A DNA stretch of 64,000 bases from NCBI GenBank assembly GCA_017551425.1, contig JAFZLQ010000007.1:1-64000 (forward strand), given 5' to 3'. A program made the position numbers and the translations under genes. Positions 18,904 to 27,190 of this stretch are shown here, piece by piece. The notes under the pieces are model-generated. The model saw only the letters and a list, made by a program, of their open reading frames with translations. It did no database searches and was not told where the DNA came from. Positions within the stretch are counted from its first letter, which is position 1. Each line of letters starts with the position of its first letter. The stretch is from Bacteroidales bacterium. Its GTDB lineage: Bacteria > Bacteroidota > Bacteroidia > Bacteroidales > UBA932.

Positions 18904-19995
18904 ATGAGACGTATATTCCTGACACTGTGCGGTTTGACCGCCCTTTTCGGTGTCGTCCGCGCCCAGGACGACGCCCAGCAGGCTGCCGCCGAGGCCGCAG
19001 CCGCACTTGCCGGCGCCCCCAAGGAAGAAGCTCCCGCCCCCAAGCCTAAGTACTGGAAGACATCCACGGTCCTCGACCTGGGCGTGAACCAGACCAAGCT
19101 GTTCAACTGGGCGGCCGGCGGATTCGACAACATCACCCTGAGCGCCGGGCTCGACGCCAAGGCCTACTACGAGAAAGAGCGCACCACCTGGAAGAACCGC
19201 CTGCAGCTGGAATACGGTTTCATCTGGTCGGAGGACAAGTCGTACATCCTCCAGAAGAGCAACGACCGCATCTACCTGGAGAGCAAGTTCTCGTACAAGA
19301 CTTCATCGGAAAAGTGGAACTGGACCGCCAGCTACGATTTCCGCTCGCAGTTCACCGATTCATACTCCAACTACGATTACCCCGACAGGTGGTACGAGGA
19401 GTATGGAAAGGACGCGCAGGCGGACCCCCACATGCAGCAGGAGCTGGAGCAGATGAAGGCGGCCTGGCAGGAGGAGTTCGAGGCATGGAGGACCGCCAGC
19501 ATCAAATCCACCTTCCTCTCCCCCGCCTACAACAATATCGCCTTCGGTGTGGAGTGGAAGCCCACGTCATGGTTCGACCTCAACCTTTCGCCCCTTACTG
19601 GAAGCGTGATAATCGTCACCGAGCCCGTCCTGCGCCAGCAGTACGGCATGCCGGCCAACCCCAATTCGGTTGACGTTTATCCTTACTACAGTTTCCTGTT
19701 CCAGTTCGGTGCGTCCCTCAAGTCCAACGCCAAGTTCTCCATCAACGACAAGTTCAATTACGAGACCCAGGTCGTTGTCTTCACCGATTATCTCAATCAT
19801 CCCTTTACCCAGTACCGTGTAAACTGGGACAACAAGATCGCCTGGCAGATCACTTCTTTCTTCAAGGTGGGCCTGAGCACCTGGCTGCTCTACGATCCTA
19901 TCGTCGAGATCGACGGGGTTAAGAGCAAGGTGCAGTTCAAGGACTTCCTTGCCTTCAACTTCACTTTTGCCTTTGGCCAGAAGGACCTGAAATAA
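18904..19995 (+). CDS. DUF3078 family outer membrane beta-barrel protein
   Basis: 363 aa. Signal peptide MRRIFLTLCGLTALFGVVRA, an Ala-rich linker, then a barrel with many aromatic strands starting at WKTSTVLDLGVNQTKLFNWAAGGFDN, which is the signature of DUF3078. A charged, loop-like insert (DAQADPHMQQELEQMKAAWQEEFEAW) lies mid-sequence. The function of the family is not known. The start is ATG at 18904, just after proS. The stop TAA overlaps the ATG of tilS by 1 nt, so the two are translationally coupled. Confidence 0.82.
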   Translation: MRRIFLTLCGLTALFGVVRAQDDAQQAAAEAAAALAGAPKEEAPAPKPKYWKTSTVLDLGVNQTKLFNWAAGGFDNITLSAGLDAKAYYEKERTTWKNRLQLEYGFIWSEDKSYILQKSNDRIYLESKFSYKTSSEKWNWTASYDFRSQFTDSYSNYDYPDRWYEEYGKDAQADPHMQQELEQMKAAWQEEFEAWRTASIKSTFLSPAYNNIAFGVEWKPTSWFDLNLSPLTGSVIIVTEPVLRQQYGMPANPNSVDVYPYYSFLFQFGASLKSNAKFSINDKFNYETQVVVFTDYLNHPFTQYRVNWDNKIAWQITSFFKVGLSTWLLYDPIVEIDGVKSKVQFKDFLAFNFTFAFGQKDLK

Positions 19996-21212
19996 TGAAG
20001 GTTCTGCTTGCAGTAAGCGGCGGTATCGACTCCATGTACATGCTGCACCGGGCCCCGGAGTTGTTCCCCGGGGCTTCGTTTGCCGTTGCGCACTGCAATT
20101 TTGCGCTTCGCGGTGCGGAGTCGGACGGGGACGAGGCGTTCGTCCGCGAGGAGTGCGGGAAGATCGGGGTGGAGTGTTTCACCCGGCGCTTCGACACCCT
20201 CGGCTATTCTTCGGAGCATGGCGTCTCAGTGGAGATGGCCGCCAGGGAGCTGCGCTACGCCTGGTTCGCAGCCCTTTGCAGAGAGCATTCCTTTGACGTC
20301 CTCGCCACCGCGCACAATGCCAACGACAACGCCGAAACCCTCATACTCAATCTCTTACGGGGCTCCGGAAGTAAAGGTCTCCGGGGAATCCCCTCCGGTG
20401 GCTGCGTTTCGCAGGGTGCACCGTCGATGGAAGCCTCCGGTGGCTGCTCATTTACGCTGAATGCACCGTCGATGGAAGCCTCCGGTGGCTGCGTTCCGCA
20501 GGGTGTATCTCCGAAAACCTCCGCTTCGCTACGTCCCTCCCACTGCGCTGCGCTTGTGGGCCCCTCCCATTCACGTGGCCATGGGCGGCCACGGTTTTCG
20601 GAGATACACCCTGCATCCACTACGCCACCGGAGGGCCTGTCTGTCATTTTGAGCGAAGGCGAAGCCGAAGTCGAAAAATCTCATTCTTCTGCAGTTCGCA
20701 TCGTTCGTCCGCTGCTGGGAACGACGAGGGAGGAGATCCGGGCGTGGATGGAGAAGAACGGTTTCCGGTGGAGGGAGGACAGTACGAACGCAGAGGACGG
20801 AGCGAGGCGGAACAAGATCCGCAACCGCGTATTTCCGGTGTTCGCAGAGATCAACCCGTCGTTCGTGAGGACACTTGGAGAAGACATCGAGCGCATCCGC
20901 CAGACGGACGACATTGCCGACGACTACTTCCGGGAGGCGGCGGCGAGAATAGTAAAACGCGCCCCCGACGCATGCGGAGGCGCGATTCTTGAGATCAGCG
21001 TCAAGGGGCTGCTGGAGCTGAAGCACTGGCGCTACGTGCTCTGGCGCATCCTGGAAGACTGTTCGTTCAATGCCGAGACCTTCGGCAAGCTGTGCGCCCT
21101 TCTGGAGCGCTACCGCACAGAACCCTCAGGAACCGTCACGCTGAGCGGGAAGACTTTCCAGTCCCCCACCCATACGCTCCGTGCCCGGAAAAAGCTGCTT
21201 CTGCTCTTCTGA
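19995..21212 (+). CDS. tilS: tRNA(Ile)-lysidine synthase with a repeat-derived insertion
   Basis: 405 aa. The enzyme turns C34 of tRNA-Ile(CAU) into lysidine and is essential in most bacteria. The PP-loop SGGIDSMYML lies near residue 8, followed by HCNFALRG and ATAHNANDNAETLILNLLRGSGSKGLRGIP. Relatives continue within a few residues to RIVRPLL; here that motif begins at residue 235, after an extra stretch of about 101 residues (134-234) made wholly of repeat DNA. All three frames of that stretch are compositionally odd, yet the reading frame is kept. The C-terminus is short and lacks an obvious full TilS C-terminal domain. Insertion in a loop between two conserved motifs could be tolerated. 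Confidence 0.88.
   Translation: MKVLLAVSGGIDSMYMLHRAPELFPGASFAVAHCNFALRGAESDGDEAFVREECGKIGVECFTRRFDTLGYSSEHGVSVEMAARELRYAWFAALCREHSFDVLATAHNANDNAETLILNLLRGSGSKGLRGIPSGGCVSQGAPSMEASGGCSFTLNAPSMEASGGCVPQGVSPKTSASLRPSHCAALVGPSHSRGHGRPRFSEIHPASTTPPEGLSVILSEGEAEVEKSHSSAVRIVRPLLGTTREEIRAWMEKNGFRWREDSTNAEDGARRNKIRNRVFPVFAEINPSFVRTLGEDIERIRQTDDIADDYFREAAARIVKRAPDACGGAILEISVKGLLELKHWRYVLWRILEDCSFNAETFGKLCALLERYRTEPSGTVTLSGKTFQSPTHTLRARKKLLLLF
20394..20504 (+). repeat. Tandem direct repeats of 42/45 bp inside tilS
   Basis: Two complete units (20394-20435, 42 bp; 20436-20480, 45 bp) and a partial third from 20481. Each starts TCCGGTGGCTGC, and the first two end GCACCGTCGATGGAAGCC. Unit lengths are multiples of three, so they are translated as SGGC...APSMEA repeats. 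Confidence 0.9.
20498..20614. repeat. Structured multi-hairpin repeat element, copy 1 (within tilS)
   Basis: Perfect 22 bp inverted arms (20498-20519 and 20593-20614) enclose a 73 nt core. After a gap the arms gain a further 11 bp of pairing (20479-20489 with 20624-20634). The core holds TCCCTCCC, a hairpin CCCAC...GTGGG, the motif GGGCCCCTCCCATTCACG and a hairpin CGTGGCC-ATGGGC-GGCCACG. Copy 2 at 33746-33869 shares the motifs and shape but has different arms and stems. The copy is read in frame by tilS. Confidence 0.9.
20641..20682 (+). repeat. Dispersed VISTEAQ-type repeat, copy 1 (within tilS)
   Basis: CTGTCATTTTGAGCGAAG followed by AAATCTC aligns over about 42 bp with the minus strand of 31195-31234. 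The consensus CTGTCATTTcGAcCGAAG...GAAATCTC is a short dispersed repeat I know from many Bacteroidetes genomes. It is translated here as SVILSEGEAEVEKS. Confidence 0.75.
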
Positions 21213-21215
21213 GCC

Positions 21216-21650
21216 TTATTTCTTCTTGGCCATGTCCACGGTAATGATTCCCTCCGAGATCTGCTCGTCGGAAGTGATCATCTTGGACATGAGGTAATGG
21301 AGGATGGGGCTGATGCTGCTTCCGTTCGACTGCCTGTTCTCCACGAAGGCCTGCTCCAGGGTCCAGCCGCGGCGTGCCATATAGTTGGCGGCCTCGATCA
21401 TGGAGTTGAAGGGAATTGCCTTGCCGTTCTCGTCGGCGAGCTTCTTGTTGCCGGAGAACCAGTTGGAATACTGGCCGAAGTCAACCTCGACGGTCTTCTT
21501 GTCGGTAAGTCCGGAGGACCAGCAGGAAATCTCGCAATAAACCTTGTAAGCCTCTCCCTCGGGAGCCTGGACTGCTTCGCCGCTCTGGGCGAATGCGCTG
21601 CAGCATGCCAGAATACCTGCCAGCACGGCTGCGATCTTAATGAGTTTCAT
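21216..21650 (-). CDS. Small secreted protein of unknown function
   Basis: 144 aa with signal peptide MKLIKIAAVLAGILACCSAFAQ and no other membrane segment. Two Cys (CEISCWSS) in the mature part might form a disulfide. The ending MAKKK is basic. No family is recognised. It lies 27 nt downstream of the dipeptidyl peptidase gene on the same strand and is convergent with tilS, with only 3 nt between stops. Confidence 0.7.
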   Translation of the reverse strand: MKLIKIAAVLAGILACCSAFAQSGEAVQAPEGEAYKVYCEISCWSSGLTDKKTVEVDFGQYSNWFSGNKKLADENGKAIPFNSMIEAANYMARRGWTLEQAFVENRQSNGSSISPILHYLMSKMITSDEQISEGIITVDMAKKK

Positions 21651-21677
21651 TTCTTTAAATTATTAATATAAAAGTGG

Positions 21678-23663
21678 TTACAGTATTCCGTATTCCTCTC
21701 CGTAGTGAAGCATCTGGTCGAGCAGGCTCTCCGGATACTTGAGAACGTAGTCGGTAATTACGCCCCCCTTCTGCACGGGGACTATGTCTGGATTGAGGAA
21801 GCCGCCGTAAGGCTTGAGGCCGAGGGCTTCGTAGCGTTCCCTGACCTCTTTGTGGATGGCCGGGTCGATGTGCACGGCGTATTGCTCCACCAGGGCTTTG
21901 CCGGCGGCATAATCGCCCTCGGACTTGATGCGCTGGATCTCTGCCAGCAGCCTGGCGAACAGTCCGCGGAGCGCTTCGTAATCGGTTATCACAAAATAGG
22001 TTTTGCCGTCGCGCATGCGCTTGCGTATGGCTCCGTTGCCGTTCTCGTAGCACCACTCGCTGATGAGCTTGCGGTCCTGCATGTGGGCTTCGGTGTTGGG
22101 ACGCCCCAGCTCCACGCGGTTGAACTGGACCATCAGGCCGTTGCGTATGAAGCTGTCGTATTCCGCCTTGTACGCCTCGTCGTTGGGCATGATTCCCAGC
22201 TCCACGAGCTTGGGATCGGCGGCATAATAAAGGCCGAAAAGGTCGGCCCTGGCCTCTTCCAGCGTAGATGCGTACTCGCCCATCGCCGTGGCCGATACGC
22301 CCTTGAGCAGCTGGCCGGAACCGTGACCGAGGCACTCGTGGAGGTCGGTGTGTATCTCGCTTGCGTAGGATCCGTACTTCTTGGCGCGGGCGATTTCCTC
22401 CTCGTCCCAGGCGAACTCGTTAAGCGCGCTGGAAGGCATCTCGTCGGCGGAGTACTCATATGCGCGTGAGATATTCGATATAGTCACGCTCTTGGAGCCG
22501 TAGTCGCGGCGTATCCAGTCTGCGTTGGGCAGGTTGATGCCGATGGGCGTCGCAGGATATGCGTCTCCGGCAAGGCATACCGCGTTGATGACCTTGGCGC
22601 TGACGCCTTTGACCTGGGACTTGCGGAAACGGGGATCGACGGGCGAATTGTCTTCGAACCACTGGGCGTTGGCGCTTAGCACTGCGGAGCGTTCCGATGC
22701 CTTGAGATCCTTGATATTGACGTGTCCCTCCCAGGCTCCCTTGCGTCCCAGGGGATCGTTGTAATCCTCTACGAAACCGTTTACGAAGTCCACGGTTCCG
22801 AGCGTATCCTTGACCCATTCGATGTTGAACTCGTCCCACTTGCGGAGGTCTCCGGTACGGTAGTATTCTATCAGCAGGCCCAGGGCGCGCTTCTGTATGT
22901 CGTTTTCCGCCACCTTGCGGGCAAGCTCCAGCTCGCCGCATATCTTCTCCAGGGCGGGGCCGTAGATGCCGCCGACCTTCCAGGTGAGTTCCTTCACCAC
23001 GCCGGTGCTGTCCTTGACGACCTTGGTGTTAAGGCCGTAGGATACGGGCTGGCGGTCGCGGGGCTTGACTATGGATGCATAGTAGGCCTCCACCTCGTCG
23101 CGGGTGACCCCTTCGTAGAAGTTTACGGAGGAATTCTCCACTATGTCGCCTTCCGCGGAGGTGCTGCGCCTTTGCGGGCAGACGTCGGGATCATAGATAT
23201 ATCCCAGGAGGTCTCCGGCCTCGTCGGACTTGCCGACGGCCGCAAGCAGCCTCTCGAAGTAGGAAGGCTCGAAGGTGGGGAAGAACTTGTCTTCCGCGTA
23301 ATGATGATGTATGCCATTGCTGAAGAAGACGCGCTTGGCATATTCAGTAAACGCCTGGAACTCAGCGCATTTGCGGTCTCCTGCATAGTTTGTGAGTATG
23401 GCCTCGAGGGCATGGCGCAGGCGCAGGTTTCCGGCGCAGTTCTGGTCCCACAGTATGTCGCGTCCCCATTTTGCGGCCTCGGCCAGGTGGTAGGCGTACT
23501 CCTTCTGCTGGAGCGAAAGTCCGTCCCACCCGGGGACCTGGTAACGGATTATCTTAACGTCTGCGAACTGATCTACAGTGTATCGGAAGTCGGAATCTTT
23601 CCCGCCGCAGCCGGCGGCAATCAGAGCCATGGAGGCGATCATAGTCATTCGGAGGAACTTCAT
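21678..23663 (-). CDS. Dipeptidyl peptidase III (M49 family) lipoprotein
   Basis: 661 aa. The lipoprotein signal MKFLRMTMIASMALIAAGC places it at a membrane. The M49 zinc motif HECLGH (near residue 442) and the second motif EEARAD (near 468), 26 residues later, are both intact, so it should be an active zinc aminopeptidase releasing dipeptides. Length and the GINLPNADWIR and QFNRVELG regions agree with bacterial DPP III. The start overlaps the end of murI by 4 nt (ATGA). In this operon it might act on peptides, but no direct link to peptidoglycan is shown. Confidence 0.92.
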   Translation of the reverse strand: MKFLRMTMIASMALIAAGCGGKDSDFRYTVDQFADVKIIRYQVPGWDGLSLQQKEYAYHLAEAAKWGRDILWDQNCAGNLRLRHALEAILTNYAGDRKCAEFQAFTEYAKRVFFSNGIHHHYAEDKFFPTFEPSYFERLLAAVGKSDEAGDLLGYIYDPDVCPQRRSTSAEGDIVENSSVNFYEGVTRDEVEAYYASIVKPRDRQPVSYGLNTKVVKDSTGVVKELTWKVGGIYGPALEKICGELELARKVAENDIQKRALGLLIEYYRTGDLRKWDEFNIEWVKDTLGTVDFVNGFVEDYNDPLGRKGAWEGHVNIKDLKASERSAVLSANAQWFEDNSPVDPRFRKSQVKGVSAKVINAVCLAGDAYPATPIGINLPNADWIRRDYGSKSVTISNISRAYEYSADEMPSSALNEFAWDEEEIARAKKYGSYASEIHTDLHECLGHGSGQLLKGVSATAMGEYASTLEEARADLFGLYYAADPKLVELGIMPNDEAYKAEYDSFIRNGLMVQFNRVELGRPNTEAHMQDRKLISEWCYENGNGAIRKRMRDGKTYFVITDYEALRGLFARLLAEIQRIKSEGDYAAGKALVEQYAVHIDPAIHKEVRERYEALGLKPYGGFLNPDIVPVQKGGVITDYVLKYPESLLDQMLHYGEEYGIL

Positions 23664-24403
23664 ATGGTTGAGAATAGTTTTTCAAGGGTGTCGGAGGGGC
23701 CGGAGGACAGGAGCTCGACCGAGGGGCCGCCGCCGGGGAGCGCCCCGATGGTGGCAAGCACATCTTCGAGCCTGCGTGCCACTGCGGGAGCCGGGTCTAT
23801 GAACCTGATGCCCGGAGGGGCTATTTTCTGCATCACGGGCAGCAAGAACGGGTAATGCGTGCAGCCAAGGACGATTATGTCCGCGCCCTCGTCGAGCAGC
23901 GGCTGGAGGCTCTGCCTCACCACGCTCTCTGCGTGCGGGCCCTCGAGTTCCAGCGACTCCACAAGCTCCACGAAACCCTGGCCCACATGCTCCGCGACGC
24001 GCACGGAGCTCGCATATAAACCTCTGGTCTTGAGGTACTTGGAGCCCTTGAGGGTACCTGCCGTGGCAAGCACTCCCACAACGCCTGTCCTGGTGCCGAG
24101 GGCCGCCGGTTTAACGGCGGGCTCCATGCCCACGAAGGGCACGGAGTACTCGGCCCTGAGGGCCCCTATGGCCGCGGCCGTAGCCGTGTTGCATGCCACC
24201 ACGATCACGTCTGCGCCGCGCGCGAGCAGTTCTTCTGTGATGGCCCGCCCGCGCTGGACTATGAAGCCCTGCGACTTCTCTCCGTACGGGCAGTTGGCGT
24301 TGTCTGAATAGTATATATAACGGTCGCGAGGGAGAATCTTGCGAATCTCCCTCAGGACTGAAAGGCCGCCGGAGCCTGAATCGAAAACTCCTATCGTGGC
24401 CAT
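23660..24403 (-). CDS. murI: Glutamate racemase
   Basis: 247 aa. It makes D-glutamate for peptidoglycan. Motifs: MATIGVFDSGSGG at the N-terminus, DNANCPYGEKS, VVACNTATAAA (first catalytic Cys) and VLGCTHYPFL (second catalytic Cys). The length is typical. It overlaps the DPP III gene by 4 nt and follows the DUF6515 gene by 4 nt. Confidence 0.96.
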   Translation of the reverse strand: MATIGVFDSGSGGLSVLREIRKILPRDRYIYYSDNANCPYGEKSQGFIVQRGRAITEELLARGADVIVVACNTATAAAIGALRAEYSVPFVGMEPAVKPAALGTRTGVVGVLATAGTLKGSKYLKTRGLYASSVRVAEHVGQGFVELVESLELEGPHAESVVRQSLQPLLDEGADIIVLGCTHYPFLLPVMQKIAPPGIRFIDPAPAVARRLEDVLATIGALPGGGPSVELLSSGPSDTLEKLFSTI

Positions 24404-24407
24404 GGAT

Positions 24408-25925
24408 TTATTGCATCAGCTGACCGAGCACCTCGAAACAAGCCTTGCCGTCGACTACCGAGGTACGGTAGATGGTGTCGTCGACCTTGAAGTACGTATC
24501 GCCGCCGATCTCTATGGTCTCGTAGTCTTCGGGCAGGCTGTCCACCAGGGCTCCTGCAGGAGGAACTATCACGGTGTACTGGCCGTCTGAACCCTTGACG
24601 TAGAAGACGCCGTCGTTGTAGAAGTACTCTGTGCCGGCATCCGCGTAGCTCTGCACGAGGCCGAGGTTGCGGGCGAGGTCTCCGCTGGCCTGGGCAAGCT
24701 CGGCATTGCGGGCGATGGTCTCGTTCTGGGCGGCTATGACCGCATTGTTTGCGGCGATGGTCTCATTCTGGGCAACAATAGTGCTTGCATTCTCGTTGAT
24801 CGTATCATAATAATGGATGCGGTCGAAGTAGTATGCGAAGGTGCAGGCGGTATAGACTGCGTCGGCCAGAGGAGAGAAAACGTAGCCCCAGGGCGGACGG
24901 CATACCCAGTAACGGCCGGCATAGTAGCGATACCAGATGTCGTTGTAATAATAGTAGTCACGACCCCAGTAGTGCCTCACTACGTAGTGGGGAGGAGGCG
25001 TAGGCACATAGTGACCGTAGCCGTGGTGGCCGCGATGGCTGAAGTGGCTGGGCGTACCGTGGAACTCGCGGGGAACGTGTGTGCGTGCTGCGGGACGGTG
25101 TGCGCCGGGATTGGGGTGAACGCGTGCAGGCGCAGGATGGTTATGGCTGCGGCCGTAGGCGCCGTCTGCGTAAGGACGGGAACCGGGAGCCGGACGGTCG
25201 TGATGTACGGTGCCGGATGAATTGTGCTTGTTGCGATATACGCCGTCGTTGTAGCCACCAGCACGGCGTGCGCCGCCTGTCTGTACGTCGGGACGACGGT
25301 CATTGCTGACGTTGGGACGGGACTGGACGCTGCCGGGCCTGGTCTCATGGCGATACTCGCCGTGGCCGTCTGACACGCGGGCCGCGCGGTCACGGACGTC
25401 GCCTGAAGAGTGAGAGGGCTTGCCGACGCTGCCGGAGTGGCTCGAGGGCCTGCTCTGGCTGCTGACGCTGCCGGAATGGCTCGAACGGTCCGAATGGCCG
25501 GAAGGCCTGCTCTGGCCGCTCACCGAGCCGCTGCTGCGGTGTGACTGGCCGCTGCCGGAAACACTGCTGCTGCTATGCTGACGATGCTGGCCGCTGGCGG
25601 AAACCGCACTGCCTGATGAACGCTCGGGCCTGCTGTGGCTGACGGAGCCGGAGCTGCGATGGCTCTGGCTGCTGCTGGATACAGCACTGCCGGAACGGCT
25701 GTGGGAACTGCCGGACACGGAACTGCCGGAACGGCTGTGGGAGCTGCTGGATGGACCGTGGCTGTATGTGGAAGAATGGCTGCTCGAGTGAGAGCCGCCG
25801 CTGATCGAAGAATGCTGACTTCCTCCGCCGTGGCGTGGAGACTGGCCACAAACCTGGGCACCGGGAAGGAAGGCGAAGATGGCTGCTGCCGCCATCAGAG
25901 CTGCTAGTCTTGTCGAGTGGTTCAT
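24408..25925 (-). CDS. Ser/His-rich secreted protein with DUF6515-like C-terminus
   Basis: 505 aa. Signal peptide MNHSTRLAALMAAAAIFAFLPGAQVCG. Residues about 30-200 are low-complexity Ser/His/Gly repeats (HSRSGSSVSGSSHSRSGSA). Residues about 290-350 are rich in Tyr, Trp and Pro (HYWGRDYYYYNDIWYRYYAGRYWVCRPP). A short helical repeat follows (TIVAQNETIAANNAVIAAQNETIA). The C-terminus, FYVKGSDGQYTVIVPPAGALVDSLPEDYETIEIGGDTYFKVDDTIY, resembles the DUF6515 family. Function is unknown; a surface or periplasmic scaffold is possible. Confidence 0.75.
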   Translation of the reverse strand: MNHSTRLAALMAAAAIFAFLPGAQVCGQSPRHGGGSQHSSISGGSHSSSHSSTYSHGPSSSSHSRSGSSVSGSSHSRSGSAVSSSSQSHRSSGSVSHSRPERSSGSAVSASGQHRQHSSSSVSGSGQSHRSSGSVSGQSRPSGHSDRSSHSGSVSSQSRPSSHSGSVGKPSHSSGDVRDRAARVSDGHGEYRHETRPGSVQSRPNVSNDRRPDVQTGGARRAGGYNDGVYRNKHNSSGTVHHDRPAPGSRPYADGAYGRSHNHPAPARVHPNPGAHRPAARTHVPREFHGTPSHFSHRGHHGYGHYVPTPPPHYVVRHYWGRDYYYYNDIWYRYYAGRYWVCRPPWGYVFSPLADAVYTACTFAYYFDRIHYYDTINENASTIVAQNETIAANNAVIAAQNETIARNAELAQASGDLARNLGLVQSYADAGTEYFYNDGVFYVKGSDGQYTVIVPPAGALVDSLPEDYETIEIGGDTYFKVDDTIYRTSVVDGKACFEVLGQLMQ

Positions 25926-25939
25926 AAGGCAAGTGGTTG

Positions 25940-27190
25940 TTAATAAATGTAATACTTTCTGCTCAAGGCCCGGAATTCCTTTACGTCGCCGTTCCAGTAG
26001 GCGCTGATATCGGAAACCCGGAAACGCTTGCTGAACTCAGTACTGACAAAATCCGTTCCACAAACCTTGTTGAACATGGCAATCCTGTTTGGAGACAGCT
26101 CAAAAGGATTCTTTTTATAAAGTTCGTAAACCGCCTGCATCACGTAAAACTGCACCAGGGTGATGGGAGCGGCCTCATAATCTGTAAAGTAATACTGCAC
26201 CCCGTGGATGAGTTTTTTTGCGCTGCTGCCGTAGAAAGGGGTGTAGTGGACGGCCCTCCAGGCAACGCCGGGCACCTTGTAACTGTCCAGCTTCGCCTTA
26301 AGCGCGTCTGCGTCTATCCACTCGGCGGCGAATGCGTCGAAGGGTATGGTGTAGCCTATGCCGATGTTGAGATAGTCGTTGAATTCGCCCACGAGGCCGG
26401 CGCTGGGATAGCACATGGCGCTGCGGGGATAAGGGATGTTGGGCGAGGGCATCACCCAGGGGAGACCGGTCCGGTCGTAGGTCATGGAGCGCTCCCAGCC
26501 CTCCATCGGCACAACCGTGAGCTTGCACTTTACGGGCTCTTCGCTGCCCTTCTGGCCACGGTTGAGGCCTTCTTCGTTTATCAGCATCGCCAACTCCCCT
26601 ACCGTGAGTCCGTAAACGTACGGTATTGCGTACTGGCTCACGTAGGAGAAGTATCCGTCGCGTACCAGAGGGCCTTCGACCTTGAGGCCGCCGAGGGGAT
26701 TGGGACGGTCGAGAACCATAACGGGTATGCCGAGGGCGGCGCAGCTGCGCATGGTGAGGCCAAGGCAGCTGATGAAGGTGTAGGAGCGGGTGCCGACGTC
26801 CTGGATGTCGTACACCAGTATGTCTATGCCCTTGAGCATCTCCGGCGTGGCCTGGCGGGTGGCGCCGTAGAGCGAATGCACCGGCAGGCCGGTCGCCGCG
26901 TCCTTGCCGGACTCCACCTTGCCGCCGGCCCAGATGTCTCCGCGCACGCCGTGTTCGGGGGCATACAGGGCGACCAGGTTGACGTTTTCCGCAAGTATGT
27001 CGATGGTGGAGCGCAGCTGGGTATCAACCCCGCTGGGATTGGTAAGCAGGCCCACGCGCTTGCCCTGCAGGCCCTCGAAACCGCGGTCCCTCAGGACCTC
27101 GATTCCGGGCTTGACGCGGGCTCCGGCCGCGACGGACGCTACAAGCGCCGCCGCGCAAAGAAGGTGACGAAGAATGTTGCGATACAGCAT
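25940..27190 (-). CDS. namZ: Exo-beta-N-acetylmuramidase NamZ-like (DUF1343)
   Basis: 416 aa. Start ATG at 27190 (MLYRNILRHLLCAAALVASVAAGA, a signal peptide); an upstream in-frame ATG at 27493 lies inside the transporter gene and gives no signal. The DUF1343 motifs are GKRVGLLTNPSGVD, ALYAPEHGVRGD, VYDIQDVGTRSYTF, VLDRPNPLGG and MPSPNIPYP. Characterised NamZ enzymes release terminal MurNAc from peptidoglycan fragments. The gene overlaps the AmpG-like transporter gene by 52 bp, which supports a joint role in wall recycling. Confidence 0.9.
   Translation of the reverse strand: MLYRNILRHLLCAAALVASVAAGARVKPGIEVLRDRGFEGLQGKRVGLLTNPSGVDTQLRSTIDILAENVNLVALYAPEHGVRGDIWAGGKVESGKDAATGLPVHSLYGATRQATPEMLKGIDILVYDIQDVGTRSYTFISCLGLTMRSCAALGIPVMVLDRPNPLGGLKVEGPLVRDGYFSYVSQYAIPYVYGLTVGELAMLINEEGLNRGQKGSEEPVKCKLTVVPMEGWERSMTYDRTGLPWVMPSPNIPYPRSAMCYPSAGLVGEFNDYLNIGIGYTIPFDAFAAEWIDADALKAKLDSYKVPGVAWRAVHYTPFYGSSAKKLIHGVQYYFTDYEAAPITLVQFYVMQAVYELYKKNPFELSPNRIAMFNKVCGTDFVSTEFSKRFRVSDISAYWNGDVKEFRALSRKYYIY

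Noticed and set aside
17322..19160. An open frame of 898 aa on the minus strand that runs through the whole of proS into the lipoprotein gene
   Set aside because: The part upstream of 17321 is exactly antisense to proS and the start of DUF3078, has no family features, and the true lipoprotein start with a strong ribosome site is inside it. It reflects the high-GC codon pattern of proS.
20394..20504. CRISPR array
   Set aside because: Only two to three units, directly adjoining and similar along their whole length, with no spacers and no cas genes.
20498..20614. Intrinsic terminator or attenuator in tilS
   Set aside because: The inverted arms are far longer and further apart than a terminator and no T-run follows; homology with 33746-33869 shows it is a repeat element.
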